Counted from the stretch's first letter, positions 27,207-35,237 are shown. The stretch is DNA of 64,000 nucleotides from SZUA-442 sp963753185 (GCA_963753185.1 CAVWBO010000007.1:186001-250000); one strand, 5' to 3'. Made by a program: numbers and translations. Notes: generated by a model from the letters alone, not told the origin.

Positions 27207-27665
27207 GTGACGCTCCGGGTGCTCTGCGCAGTCGTCACGTCGCTGATCGTCATCTCCGGGTGCGGTTCGCAGGGTGCATCCACCTCCACCACACAGGACA
27301 CCACGACGACGACGACGACAGCGGCCGAACCGGCGGCATCGCCCCTGATCGGGTCATGGGAGCGCACCGGGGGCAACTACTCCGTCCTCCAGGGCATGAT
27401 CGTGGAGGTCGACGAAACCGCATCCGAGGGCACGATCACCGAGGTCTCGAGGAACCCATTCCAATTCAGGGTCGGCGATGTGAAATGGGCCTCGATCACG
27501 CCGGTGTCCGGAGGTCGGTTTCGGATCTTCGACCTCAGTCGCGCGTCCGGCACAGGGACGGCCTCGAGGGTGACCGGCGTCATCACCGTGGTTGACGGCG
27601 GGGACACGCTCGAGATTCGCTTCTCCTCCACGGGGACGATCCAGATCTGGTCACGCATCTCCTAG
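27207..27665 (+). CDS. lipoprotein with Thr-rich linker, unknown function
   Basis: 152 residues from the GTG at 27207. Basic start, hydrophobic core and lipobox VISGC (Cys 19). An eight-residue TTTTTTTA-like linker follows, then a small beta-rich domain (LIGSWERTGGNYSVLQGMIVEV, FQFRVGDVKWASITPV, LEIRFSSTGTIQIWSRI) that looks like a lipocalin-like or DUF beta barrel. Alternative starts at 27171 (ATG) and 27006 exist; the GTG gives a normal signal peptide length. No family identified. Confidence 0.65.
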   Translation: MTLRVLCAVVTSLIVISGCGSQGASTSTTQDTTTTTTTAAEPAASPLIGSWERTGGNYSVLQGMIVEVDETASEGTITEVSRNPFQFRVGDVKWASITPVSGGRFRIFDLSRASGTGTASRVTGVITVVDGGDTLEIRFSSTGTIQIWSRIS

Positions 27666-27775
27666 GCATCACGGCCGTAAGATCGCCACGAGGCCCCACT
27701 GCAGCGTGACCCGGTGCGACCGTCCCGCAGTCCCACCCTGAGCTTGCCCACGGAGTTCCTCCTACTCTCGGTTGG

Positions 27776-28711
27776 ATGAAGCGGGTCTTCGTCACCGGTG
27801 CCGCGAGCTGGACGGGTGGCCAGCTGGTCAGGGCGCTTGCCGCTCGACAGGACGTCGAGGTCTTCGCTGTCGACGATGTACAGCCGCGCGTGTCCTTCGA
27901 CGCCGAGTTCAAATTGCTCGACCTCGACCGGCTCGCCCTCGCCCGGTACGTCCTCGAGATCGAGCCTGACGTGGTTGTCCACCTCCAGTCGGTCCATCGC
28001 AGGGCCGAGGAGGGCCGCACGACCGCAGCCGAGGACCGCATTGTCGGCGCATTGGCCCTTTTCGGTGCGATCGAGCGGGCCCAATCCGTCTCGTCCGTGA
28101 TCATCAAGTCCGACACCGCCATCTACGGATCGAACCCCAGGAGTCCCTCGGTCGTTGCCGAATCGACTCGCCCGAAGGGTCGTTCGAGCCGTTTCCAGCG
28201 GGACCTCGCCGAGATGGAGCGTTTCGTCGCAGGGCTCTCCGACCGCCTTCCCGACGTCGTGATCACGACGCTCCGATTCGCGCCCATCCTCGGTCCTCGA
28301 ATCGGGAACCCGATCAGCCGCTACCTCACGCTGCCCGTCGTTCCCACGCTGCTTGGTTTCGATCCGCGCCTCCAGTTCACCGATGAGCGCGATGCTGTTG
28401 CCGTCATCGAGCATGCGCTCGACAATCCGGTGTCAGGCACGTTCAACGTCGCCGGTGACGGGCAGATGTACCTGTCGCGTGTGCTTCGCCTCGGCAGGCG
28501 GGCTCCCCAGCCGCTTCCTGGCCGAGTCTTCGAAACGGCGCTTCGGACCCTCCGCAGAACCGGCCTCGTCGTCCCCGACCACCTCTCTGGCCTCCTGAAA
28601 CACGGCCGTGTCGCAGACACGAGCCTGATGCGATCCGAGCTCGGCTTCGCTCCCCGCCACACATGTCGCATGACGGTGATGAACACGTATCACCCGGAGG
28701 TCTCCTCATGA
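27776..28711 (+). CDS. NAD-dependent epimerase/dehydratase (extended SDR)
   Basis: 311-residue extended short-chain dehydrogenase. The cofactor loop is FVTGAASWTGGQLVRAL (TGxxxxxG type) with D at the end of beta 2 (FAVDDVQP). The probable catalytic Tyr is in SDTAIYGSN. GTFNVAGDGQMYLSRVLRL near the C-terminus is typical of sugar nucleotide epimerases. The 3' end overlaps the acyltransferase start by 4 nt (ATGA). This pair (SDR plus PlsC-like) recurs in actinobacteria; a role in lipid or envelope metabolism is inferred. The substrate is unknown. Confidence 0.85.
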   Translation: MKRVFVTGAASWTGGQLVRALAARQDVEVFAVDDVQPRVSFDAEFKLLDLDRLALARYVLEIEPDVVVHLQSVHRRAEEGRTTAAEDRIVGALALFGAIERAQSVSSVIIKSDTAIYGSNPRSPSVVAESTRPKGRSSRFQRDLAEMERFVAGLSDRLPDVVITTLRFAPILGPRIGNPISRYLTLPVVPTLLGFDPRLQFTDERDAVAVIEHALDNPVSGTFNVAGDGQMYLSRVLRLGRRAPQPLPGRVFETALRTLRRTGLVVPDHLSGLLKHGRVADTSLMRSELGFAPRHTCRMTVMNTYHPEVSS

Positions 28712-29925
28712 CAGCGGACTTCCGGTCGATGACCAAAGCCGAGCTCCTCCACCACGCCAGGACGATCGACGTGAAGGGAAGGTCTTCGATGACGAAGGCC
28801 GAGCTCGTCGCCGCCCTGGAAGACGCTGCAAGCGGCGAGACAGCGCCCGACCGGTCCGGGAACGACCCGATCGAAACCCCCGAGGGACTCGGATCCCTGT
28901 CGCTGCCGGGGATCTCGGCCGAGGACAGGGCCCAGGCCCGTCAGCGCCGCACGGCCCTGAACGAGCGCCTCCGCGAGTTCGTGGACTCGGAGACGCACTG
29001 CCCGTGGCGGAGCATCGAGGGCCACCCGTGCGGGCTCCCGGTGTCGACGGGTGGCTCGCGGTGCGGGCTCCATGGCGATGGCTCGATCGCCGATCGGGCA
29101 TTCCCCCTGACCGGCATCCTCGGATTCAGCGCATGGCCAGCCCTCTGGCGCCACCTCATGCTCGCCACGTACGACGTGGACGCCTTCGGTCTGGACCCCG
29201 TCGTGGCCGAGATGGTGTGGCACGTGCTCAACGGCCTGTACTACGACTACTTCAGGGTGGACGTGGAAGGGATCGAGAACATCCCGCTCGATGGACCCGC
29301 CGTGCTTGTCGCGAATCACGGCGGCGCTGCGCTTCCGTACGACGCTGCGATGCTGTCGCTGGCCGTCATGAACGAGGCCGAGATCCCGCGACGCGTGCGT
29401 GTCATCGGGACGGAGATCTTCAACATGCTTCCCTTCGTGTCACACCTGTATCGGAAGGTCGGTGCAGCCCACGCGACCCGCGAGGACGCCGCCGAGATCC
29501 TCAGACGGGGCCACCTTCTCGGCGTGTTCCCCGAGGGCGAGCGCGGGTTCATGAAACCGGTGTGGGAGGCCTACCGCGTCGGGCGCCTCGGACGTGGCGG
29601 GTTCGTCGAGATCGCCCAGGACGCCGGCGCCGCGATCGTCCCAGTGGCGATCATCGGCTCCGAGGAGGTGCATCCCGCCGTGATGACCTCGAAGGTCCTC
29701 GCCCGCCTCGTGAGGCTCGTGTTCCCAGAACAGCGGGTCGAGGAGATCGCCATCGCGCTCAATCCGATCCCCCTCCCGATCCGGTGGCGGATCCGATTCC
29801 TCGAACCCGTGCCAGCCGATCGTCCCCTCGACGCGCTCGACCTCCTCCAACGATCCGAGGACATTCGCCGCTCGATCCAGGAGGCACTCGACGACATGCT
29901 CGCCTCACGGCGCACGTCGTTCTGA
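28708..29925 (+). CDS. PlsC-type acyltransferase with N-terminal SAP/Rho-N-like and Cys/His segments
   Basis: 405 residues. The C-terminal half (from about 180) is a lysophospholipid acyltransferase domain: VLVANHGGAALPYDAA carries the catalytic His-Asp pair (H204, D212) and LGVFPEGERGFMKP the substrate motif. Ahead of it, residues 6-42 hold two copies of MTKAEL-type helix-extended-helix sequence as in SAP or Rho-N domains. Residues 98-122 form a compact C-X9-C-X10-C-X2-H pattern that could bind zinc. The acyltransferase call is good; the accessory modules are unusual. Coupled to the SDR gene. Confidence 0.82.
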   Translation: MTADFRSMTKAELLHHARTIDVKGRSSMTKAELVAALEDAASGETAPDRSGNDPIETPEGLGSLSLPGISAEDRAQARQRRTALNERLREFVDSETHCPWRSIEGHPCGLPVSTGGSRCGLHGDGSIADRAFPLTGILGFSAWPALWRHLMLATYDVDAFGLDPVVAEMVWHVLNGLYYDYFRVDVEGIENIPLDGPAVLVANHGGAALPYDAAMLSLAVMNEAEIPRRVRVIGTEIFNMLPFVSHLYRKVGAAHATREDAAEILRRGHLLGVFPEGERGFMKPVWEAYRVGRLGRGGFVEIAQDAGAAIVPVAIIGSEEVHPAVMTSKVLARLVRLVFPEQRVEEIAIALNPIPLPIRWRIRFLEPVPADRPLDALDLLQRSEDIRRSIQEALDDMLASRRTSF

Positions 29926-29976
29926 CGTCAGAGGTGACGGCGCGCCAGGGCAGTGTTCCAGGACATCACCGCTGAC

Positions 29977-30011
29977 TTGTGCTTGCAATTGCAAGCACAA
30001 TGCTGTACGAT
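29977..30011 (+). promoter_or_regulatory. promoter with perfect 24-bp palindromic operator before the XRE/HbhA-like operon
   Basis: Positions 29977-30000 form a perfect 24-bp palindrome with half-site TTGTGCTTGCAA. It contains a -35 like TTGCAA (29983-29988); 17 bp further is TACGAT (30006-30011), a good -10. Transcription would start about 30018-30022, at or next to the ATG at 30022, so the mRNA may be leaderless. Autoregulation by the XRE protein is the natural inference. Confidence 0.75.
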
Positions 30012-30021
30012 GCAATCAGAC

Positions 30022-30369
30022 ATGAAGGCACCACAGCTTGGGGACGTCGGTTCGTTCATCCGCGAACAGCGGGAACGCAGCGCATTGTCGATCCGCAAAC
30101 TCGCCGATCTGACGGGGGTCTCGAACCCCTATCTGAGCCAGATCGAACGTGGCGTTCGTAAGCCATCGGCGGAGATCCTCCGATCCATCGGAGAGGCCCT
30201 GTCCATCAGGACCGAGACCCTCTACGAGCGAGCAGGACTCCTCGACCGGGACGAACCTCCCGGAGTGGCCGAGGCCATCGAAGCCGACCCTGAGCTGACA
30301 GCGAACCAGAAGAGAGCCCTGATGGAGATCTACACGAGCTTCATCGCACACGACAAGGAGGAACAATGA
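30022..30369 (+). CDS. XRE-family transcriptional regulator (Rv0474-like)
   Basis: 115-residue DNA-binding protein. The helix-turn-helix is at about residues 8-62 (VGSFIREQRERSALSIRKLADLTGVSNPYLSQIERGVRKPSAEIL), followed by a short C-terminal helical region. The ATG at 30022 fits the promoter; an ATG at 30010 lies within the -10. The next gene overlaps by 4 nt and encodes an HbhA-like protein. Mycobacteria have the same arrangement (Rv0474 beside hbhA). It probably binds the palindrome just upstream. Confidence 0.88.
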   Translation: MKAPQLGDVGSFIREQRERSALSIRKLADLTGVSNPYLSQIERGVRKPSAEILRSIGEALSIRTETLYERAGLLDRDEPPGVAEAIEADPELTANQKRALMEIYTSFIAHDKEEQ

Positions 30370-31046
30370 ACCTCGATACCTCGAAGGACACGGCGACGAA
30401 GGCCGTGAAGACGGTCACCGAGACCGTCGCCGAGACAACGACGACGGCAACCGCAAAGGCCAAGGAATACACCGAGGTCGCGGCCCACAAGTTCGTCGAC
30501 TACTCGAACGCGGCCACCGGAACGGTCAAGGAGGCAACGGACACTGCGGCGTCTCGCGCAAGCGAATACGGCACGGCCGCCGTCGCCACGATCACCGAGA
30601 CCGCCACCGAGATCATCGACCAGGGACGGGTTCTCGCACAGAAGGGCTTCGTCCGTGTGAAGGAGTTCCAGGTCGGGGACAAGAAGGTCGGCGATCGCGC
30701 CCAGGCAACGGTCGAGACGGTCACCGAGAAGGTCACCGAGAAGATCGATGTCGACCAGATCCAGGATCAGGTCGCAAAGCTACGCCACCAGATGGAGGGC
30801 GTCCTGAGCACATGGAAGGACACGTTCCGCCCGGCAGCGACGCCTGCCCCGGCACCGAAGCCAGCAGCACCGAAGGCGACGACCAAGACGCCCGCTGCCA
30901 AGAAGCCTGCGACGAAGGCGACCACCGCTCGCAAGCCTGCCGCCAAGAAGGCGACTCCCAAAGCGTCGACCACCAAGGCGACCACGGCTCGCAAGCCTGC
31001 CGCCAAGAAGGCGACTCCCAAGGCCTCGGCAACGAAGACGTCATAG
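30366..31046 (+). CDS. HbhA-like helical protein with Lys/Ala/Pro-rich C-terminal tail
   Basis: 226 residues. Residues 1-155 are highly helical and charged, with Thr/Ala/Glu heptad-like sequence (TETVAETTTTATAKAKEY, ATVETVTEKVTEKIDVDQI), without a signal peptide. Residues 157-226 are a disordered basic tail built from PAAKKATPKA and KATTARK repeats. This is the plan of mycobacterial heparin-binding hemagglutinin, whose tail binds sulfated glycans and DNA; the pairing with an Rv0474-type regulator strengthens the match. Sequence identity is low, so function is inferred. It could instead be a histone H1-like nucleoid protein. Confidence 0.65.
   Translation: MNLDTSKDTATKAVKTVTETVAETTTTATAKAKEYTEVAAHKFVDYSNAATGTVKEATDTAASRASEYGTAAVATITETATEIIDQGRVLAQKGFVRVKEFQVGDKKVGDRAQATVETVTEKVTEKIDVDQIQDQVAKLRHQMEGVLSTWKDTFRPAATPAPAPKPAAPKATTKTPAAKKPATKATTARKPAAKKATPKASTTKATTARKPAAKKATPKASATKTS
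30915..31034. repeat. two tandem 60-bp repeats encoding the basic tail
   Basis: Two adjacent 60-bp units (30915-30974 and 30975-31034) are nearly identical over their first 48 bases and encode the KATTARKPAAKKATPKAS repeats of the HbhA-like tail. Tail length is likely to vary between strains by unit gain or loss. Confidence 0.85.
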
Positions 31047-31068
31047 TCGACTGCCGACCTCGAGGACG

Positions 31069-31095
31069 TGGGGCCCGCACTCGGTGCGGGCCCCA
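31069..31095. terminator. intrinsic terminator after the HbhA-like gene
   Basis: A perfect 12-bp stem (31069-31080 with 31084-31095) and TCG loop, followed by GTCGTTT. It lies 22 nt after the HbhA-like stop and just before the convergent DUF4332 gene, so it can serve both. Confidence 0.8.
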
Positions 31096-31110
31096 GTCGT
31101 TTCGAAACGC

Positions 31111-31515
31111 TCAGGACACCACCGTCGAGTCCAGGGCCACGGCCGCGTCCACCCAACCCTGGACCATCTCGATCGTTGGGAGGCGCTGCACGGAGCGCCG
31201 CTTGGTGTTGACCTGTGTCATCAGCGACATGAGATTCGCAGCGTTCCGGCGTCGGAGCGCCTTGACCGTGTCGACTCCTGCGGAGCTCAGGAGGTCCGCG
31301 TACTCAGAGCCGATTCCGTTGATTCGCATGAGATCGGCCTGATGCGCCCAGCGGAGCAGCTCGCTCGTGGCGATGCCCGTTCGTTCCGACAGCTCTGATC
31401 GCTGCGGGCGGGTACCAGCCTGCTGGAGCAGTGCCTCCGTCGTTCGGACGCGAGCCTTGCGAAGCTTTGTTGCATCCCGGTGATCGATCGCACGAATGGC
31501 CGCAATCGACGCCAT
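31111..31515 (-). CDS. DUF4332 domain protein
   Basis: 134 residues. A helix-hairpin-helix-like core reads LMRINGIGSEYADLLSSAGV followed by DTVKALRRRNAANLMSLM, the signature of DUF4332, here nearly the whole protein. An N-terminal helical segment also resembles a second such unit (ATKLRKARVRTTEALLQQ). The ATG at 31515 is eight bases after AAGGAG and is preferred to the GTG at 31524. No enzymatic residues; DNA or protein binding is plausible but unproven. Confidence 0.82.
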   Translation of the reverse strand: MASIAAIRAIDHRDATKLRKARVRTTEALLQQAGTRPQRSELSERTGIATSELLRWAHQADLMRINGIGSEYADLLSSAGVDTVKALRRRNAANLMSLMTQVNTKRRSVQRLPTIEMVQGWVDAAVALDSTVVS

Positions 31516-31589
31516 CGGCTCCACTCCTTCTGACCAGCGCTCAGTGATGGTCGAGACTACTCATGTACGGAGGACCGTTGCATATCGGT

Positions 31590-32174
31590 TCATCGCCGAG
31601 GCGATGGAAGGTCCTCGACGCGTTCGATGACTCGCGGTGCCAGATGGTCGACGTGGATCTCCTCGACGGAGCGAGCGTGGGTGGCGACGACGTCGTGGAC
31701 GTCGATCCACCCTTCCTGACCCAGGAACATGTCCCATGCGGATCGTGCGAGCACGACGGGCCAGCCACGGGTGTATCGGTACTTTGGAACCGTGACGTCC
31801 GCCTCGGTCGCCATCGCCCGCTCGATGAGCGCGCCCACGATCCCTGCGTCCACGCCGGGCTGGTCACCACGCGCGAGGATGCAGTGGGTCACCGACCGAT
31901 CCCGGGACGTCATGTCGAGCACGGCACGGATCGGTGACGCCGAGCCCTCCTCCCATGAGGGGTCCACAACGACCGACACGTCGGACAGGCTCGACTCGCG
32001 TTCGACGTCGGCGTCGTCGGCTCCGAGCACCACGACGACCTCGTCGACCGGCCACGACAAAGCGTCGGCGACGACCAAATCGACCAGCTTCGTGCCACGC
32101 ACGTCGGCGAGATACTTCGACGAAGGGAATCCCTCACCGCGATCGGCAGCGAGGATGGCGGCAACGATGGACAT
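31590..32174 (-). CDS. MobA-like nucleotidyltransferase family protein
   Basis: 194 residues with an NTP-transferase fold: N-terminal VAAILAADRGEGFPSSKYL, a degenerate version of the LAGGxSxRMGxxK nucleotide loop, then VDEVVVVLGAD and CILARGDQPGVDAGIVGALI, the metal-binding acidic site. It belongs to the MobA/MocA/CoxI-like group that cytidylates or guanylates molybdopterin. The glycines usual in the first loop are replaced (ADRGEG), so activity is uncertain. It stands alone, 15 nt downstream of the DUF2017 gene. Confidence 0.72.
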   Translation of the reverse strand: MSIVAAILAADRGEGFPSSKYLADVRGTKLVDLVVADALSWPVDEVVVVLGADDADVERESSLSDVSVVVDPSWEEGSASPIRAVLDMTSRDRSVTHCILARGDQPGVDAGIVGALIERAMATEADVTVPKYRYTRGWPVVLARSAWDMFLGQEGWIDVHDVVATHARSVEEIHVDHLAPRVIERVEDLPSPRR

Positions 32175-32189
32175 GGCGAGGAAGGCTAC

Positions 32190-32651
32190 TCACCGCAGGT
32201 TGCGGATCGCCCTGACGAGCTCTCCTTGCACATGGGACAGGAACGCAACGGCTGCAAGGGCAGGATCGGTCGCGATGCGGTTCTCCCACGACGCGCCCTC
32301 TTCGAAGGCACCGGAGCGTGCAGCGAGGACGAGCCTCGCCTCGTTGATGACACGAACCAACCCGAGCGCCTCGTGGCGCGTCATCTCCCGAGCTCCGGCC
32401 GCGACGTCCTCGAGTACCCGGCCGTCGACACGCCGAGCGATCTCGCGTTCGCCCGACACGAGGCGATCGAACGCCGCGGATGCGCTGGGGTCGTGCGTGT
32501 ATGCAGCGCGATGGAGCACGGCGAACGCCGGATCGGACCCGCCTTCCCCGACGGATGCCAGAAGTGCGGGAATGCCTGCGAGAAGGCCGCGCTCGCCGAC
32601 TGAGAGCTCCACGACGATGCGGCCCGAGCGAACGGAGAACACGCCCGTCAC
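32190..32651 (-). CDS. DUF2017 protein
   Basis: 153 residues. The GTG at 32651 overlaps the clpS stop as GTGA, which fixes the start. The sequence is helical (LSVGERGLLAGIPALLASV, MTRHEALGLVRVINEARLVLAAR, ALAAVAFLSHVQGELVRAI), and both sequence and position directly after clpS match DUF2017, a common actinobacterial companion of ClpS. A role in ClpS/ClpC-dependent proteolysis is suggested only by the neighbourhood. Confidence 0.85.
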   Translation of the reverse strand: MTGVFSVRSGRIVVELSVGERGLLAGIPALLASVGEGGSDPAFAVLHRAAYTHDPSASAAFDRLVSGEREIARRVDGRVLEDVAAGAREMTRHEALGLVRVINEARLVLAARSGAFEEGASWENRIATDPALAAVAFLSHVQGELVRAIRNLR

Positions 32652-32932
32652 TGCTCCATCGTGGCCCACAGCCCGTAGGCGTGGAGCCGCTGGACGTTGA
32701 GCTCGGCTTCGTCCCTCGTTCCGTTGAACACAACGGCCTTTCCCTCGTTGTGGACCTGGAGCATGAGGCGCCTGGCCTTGCGTTCGGAGAAGCCGAACAG
32801 CTCCTGGAATACGAAGACCACATAGTCCATGAGGTTCACGGGGTCATCCCAGACGATCACGACCCAAGGGAAATCCTTGTCCACGGTCGTGTCGGAACCT
32901 GGCCGGAGGACGGGAGCCTCTACGGTCGTCAA
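32648..32932 (-). CDS. clpS: ATP-dependent Clp protease adaptor ClpS
   Basis: 94-residue N-end rule adaptor that delivers substrates to ClpC/ClpA. Core motif WVVIVWDDPVNLMDYVVFVFQELFGFS with the conserved DDPxN, then MLQVHNEGKAVV and the terminal helix ELNVQRLHAYGLWATME. The TTG at 32932 overlaps the preceding gene's TGA (TTGA) and gives the usual length. It is in the middle of a three-gene overlapped group: HTH protein, ClpS, DUF2017. Confidence 0.93.
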   Translation of the reverse strand: MTTVEAPVLRPGSDTTVDKDFPWVVIVWDDPVNLMDYVVFVFQELFGFSERKARRLMLQVHNEGKAVVFNGTRDEAELNVQRLHAYGLWATMEQ

Positions 32933-33159
32933 TGGCGATCGGATGCGTCCTCGCGCTCGATGCCGCGAGTCCTGCGTTGTTCGTTGATCCACACCTCGAA
33001 GTCGTCCCTCGAGACACGCCACTCCCTCCCGAATTTCACGGCGGGAAGCTCACCTGATCGGAGGACCGACGTCACGACGAACGTGGAGACATCCATGTAC
33101 TCGCAGATGTCCGCAACGCTCAGCCATGGTTTGTCGATGTCGACCCTGACGTCATCCAT
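32929..33159 (-). CDS. excisionase/MerR-like helix-turn-helix protein
   Basis: 76 residues. Winged-helix core WLSVADICEYMDVSTFVVTSVLRSGELPAVKFGREWRVSRDDFEVWI, as in excisionase-family and BldC-like DNA-binding proteins. Starts: ATG at 33159 (preferred) or GTG at 33165. Its stop overlaps the clpS start. It lies in an operon with chromosomal housekeeping genes and no integrase is near, so it is a regulator rather than a phage excisionase. Confidence 0.8.
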   Translation of the reverse strand: MDDVRVDIDKPWLSVADICEYMDVSTFVVTSVLRSGELPAVKFGREWRVSRDDFEVWINEQRRTRGIEREDASDRH

Positions 33160-33338
33160 GCCCACCAGCGTAGGCTTCGGTCGTGGACGTTTCTACGGGT
33201 TCGCGAAACCCCTTGCGCACCCGCCGGGCCGATCGTATGGTCAGTTGGCTGGGATGACGGCCTCGTGGTCGAACGCATCTGGGTCGTATGCTTGTGACGA
33301 AGGTGCCAGGGCGGGCGGATGATCGGAAGGTTGAATAG

Positions 33339-34472
33339 ATGATCAGCGCATCAGCCGCCGGCGCGCACCGCTTCGGACGCGTCAAGAAGAATGGCTACGA
33401 CCCTGCCGAGGTCGACGCGGTGGTGTCGCGCCTCGTCGAGACGCTCCGGACGTACGAGGAGCGCACGGCGATGCTCGAGGAGCGTCTCGCCGAAGCTGAC
33501 GCATCCGCCGATGCGATCAGGCGGACATTCATCGCAGCCGAGAAGACAAGGGACGAGATCCTCGACGGCGCCCGAGAGCATGCCTCGTCGATCACCGATA
33601 CAGCTCGCCGCGAGGCCGAGGACGTCGTCAACACCGCTCGCGAAGAGGCCGCCGAGATGACAGAACGCGCCCAGCAGGAGGCCGCAGCCCTCGGCGAGGT
33701 GGCTGATCGCCTGGACCTCGAGATCGCCGAGACCAGAACCCGCCTGCTCGAATCGGCCGAGGCCACGGCGGACGAGATCCTTGCGGAGGCCGAGGCAGCC
33801 GCGGCCGAGCGCACCGCCACGTCCATGGCTTTCGCCCAAACGGAACTCGCCGAAGCCACCGCCGAGGGTGCAGAGCTCCGGCGCCGCTCGGAGCTCGCAG
33901 CCCGAGTGGCGGCGACGGCGGCAGCCTGGACACTTCGTGAGGCGTTGCTCGAGAGCGAACGAGTCATCGCTCGAGCCGACGAACGGGCCATCCTCGTGGT
34001 CGCCGACGCCGAGCGCGAGAGCGCAGCCCTCCTCAACCGTGCAGAGCAGCTCCGATCAGCCATAGCAACCCTCGAGGCGTCCGCGGCGAGCCTCGCCGAG
34101 ATGACCGCTGCGAAGGCTTCGGTCATCGACCTCAGCGAGATCGAGGCGCTCGAGACCGTTGACGTCCAGGCTCCGACGGTGCAGGTTCCCCCAGTGAGCG
34201 CCGTCCACTCCGACTCCGAGACGGGGAACCGCCACGAGGAGCGGGAGGACGATCCCGTAGCCCTCGTGTTCGGCGAAGGACCCCGCCTCCTCACGGTTGC
34301 GGAGGCGACCGCGGAGCTCGACCTCACGGACGACCATGCGGAGCTCGACCTCACGGACGACCAGCCGACCGAGTCCACTGGCGACGACCGGCCTGCCCAT
34401 CCGACCTACTACCAACGAACAACAGGTGTCCCGCTGTCCGAGCGAGTGAAGCTCGCGAGGAAGTCCAGCTGA
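33339..34472 (+). CDS. DivIVA-domain coiled-coil protein
   Basis: 377 residues. The N-terminus has the DivIVA signature FGRVKKNGYDPAEVDAVVSRLVETLRTYEERT, which binds membrane and organises polar growth or division partners. A very long Ala/Glu-rich coiled coil covers residues about 40-260. The C-terminal region is acidic and disordered, with a duplicated AELDLTDD element, and ends in a basic segment (VPLSERVKLARKS). GGAAGG lies nine bases before the ATG. The usual DivIVA/Wag31 membrane-binding N-terminus is modified, so it is a paralogue rather than Wag31 itself. Confidence 0.8.
   Translation: MISASAAGAHRFGRVKKNGYDPAEVDAVVSRLVETLRTYEERTAMLEERLAEADASADAIRRTFIAAEKTRDEILDGAREHASSITDTARREAEDVVNTAREEAAEMTERAQQEAAALGEVADRLDLEIAETRTRLLESAEATADEILAEAEAAAAERTATSMAFAQTELAEATAEGAELRRRSELAARVAATAAAWTLREALLESERVIARADERAILVVADAERESAALLNRAEQLRSAIATLEASAASLAEMTAAKASVIDLSEIEALETVDVQAPTVQVPPVSAVHSDSETGNRHEEREDDPVALVFGEGPRLLTVAEATAELDLTDDHAELDLTDDQPTESTGDDRPAHPTYYQRTTGVPLSERVKLARKSS
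34311..34364. repeat. 27-bp in-frame tandem duplication in the DivIVA-like gene
   Basis: Two copies (34311-34337 and 34338-34364), differing only at the last base, duplicate nine codons and give AELDLTDDH-AELDLTDDQ in the acidic C-terminal tail. The identity points to a recent duplication. Confidence 0.85.
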
Positions 34473-34500
34473 CGCGACTGCGAAGCGGGCGGAGATGACG

Positions 34501-34524
34501 CACCGGTGGGGTAACCCACCGGTG
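34501..34524 (+). terminator. terminator after the DivIVA-like gene
   Basis: A perfect 10-bp stem (34501-34510 with 34515-34524) with a GTAA loop, followed by TTCGTCATT. It lies 29 nt after the DivIVA-like stop. The remaining 146 nt up to the SRPBCC gene contain no other gene. Confidence 0.75.
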
Positions 34525-34670
34525 TTCGTCATTCTCTTCGATAGGACCGCCGGAGGGACCCTCCATGAACGCCGGATCGCACCCGAGTTGACCTTTCTGT
34601 AGCGGATTTCCCGCGCCTTCTGGGAGGACAGAATCGAGGCGCTCGATGCCCACCTGAGGGAGGAACCAAC

Positions 34671-35156
34671 ATGACCATCCATGGGCACATCGGCACGCTC
34701 ACCAGCGACGATGAGGGTGACAGCGTGATCACGTTCGTTCGTTCGTTTCCCGTTCCGCCGGAACGAGTGTGGCGCGCGTTGGCGACCGCCGACGGCATCG
34801 AGGCATGGCTCGCCCCGTCGGCGACGATCGACCCGAGGCTCGGCGGGGATGTCGAGTTGACGTTCGATGGCGAGAACGTCGTCACGGGAACCATCACGAC
34901 ATGGGACCCCTACGTGACGCTCGCCCACACCTGGGTGATCAACGACGAAGCCCGATCGGAGCTTCGATACGAGCTCGCCCCCACCGACCGCGGAACGGAC
35001 CTTCGCCTGACCCACAGAAAGCTCCCCGACGAGATGTGCGGTGGATACACGCCGGGCTGGCACGCCTATCTCGTTCGCCTCGAAGCGGTGCTCGCGGGAG
35101 ATGAACCACCGGCGTGGATCGACGTCTTCGGTGAGGTTTCCGCACGCTACGGGTGA
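34671..35156 (+). CDS. SRPBCC/AHSA1 domain protein
   Basis: 161-residue START-like (AHSA1/CalC) protein with a hydrophobic ligand cavity. ITFVRSFPVPPERVWRALATADGIEAWLAPSATIDPRLGG is the characteristic N-terminal strand-helix, and GWHAYLVRLEAVLAGDEPP the C-terminal helix. GAGGGAGG sits seven bases before the ATG. It ends just before the dnaK promoter region. Given its homology to Aha1-type domains, a chaperone-related role is possible, but most bacterial members are uncharacterised. Confidence 0.82.
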   Translation: MTIHGHIGTLTSDDEGDSVITFVRSFPVPPERVWRALATADGIEAWLAPSATIDPRLGGDVELTFDGENVVTGTITTWDPYVTLAHTWVINDEARSELRYELAPTDRGTDLRLTHRKLPDEMCGGYTPGWHAYLVRLEAVLAGDEPPAWIDVFGEVSARYG

Positions 35157-35209
35157 CCCGACGGCGATGAGCCGGCAGCCGAAATCGCGCCATTCGGGGT
35201 TTTGCGGGA

Positions 35210-35237
35210 ATTGATACGACTCGACTCAAGTTATACT
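35210..35237 (+). promoter_or_regulatory. HAIR operator and promoter of the dnaK operon
   Basis: ATTGATA-N7-ACTCAAG at 35210-35230 matches the HspR-associated inverted repeat (CTTGAGT-N7-ACTCAAG) with a perfect right half, correct 7-bp spacing and a degenerate left half. It is placed over a promoter: TTGATA (35211-35216) and TATACT (35232-35237), 15 bp apart. Binding of HspR here would block RNA polymerase. The dnaK ATG is 67 bp downstream. Confidence 0.85.

Noticed and set aside
32929..33159. Phage excisionase marking an integrated element
   Set aside because: No integrase, attachment repeats or phage genes nearby; it is translationally coupled to clpS.
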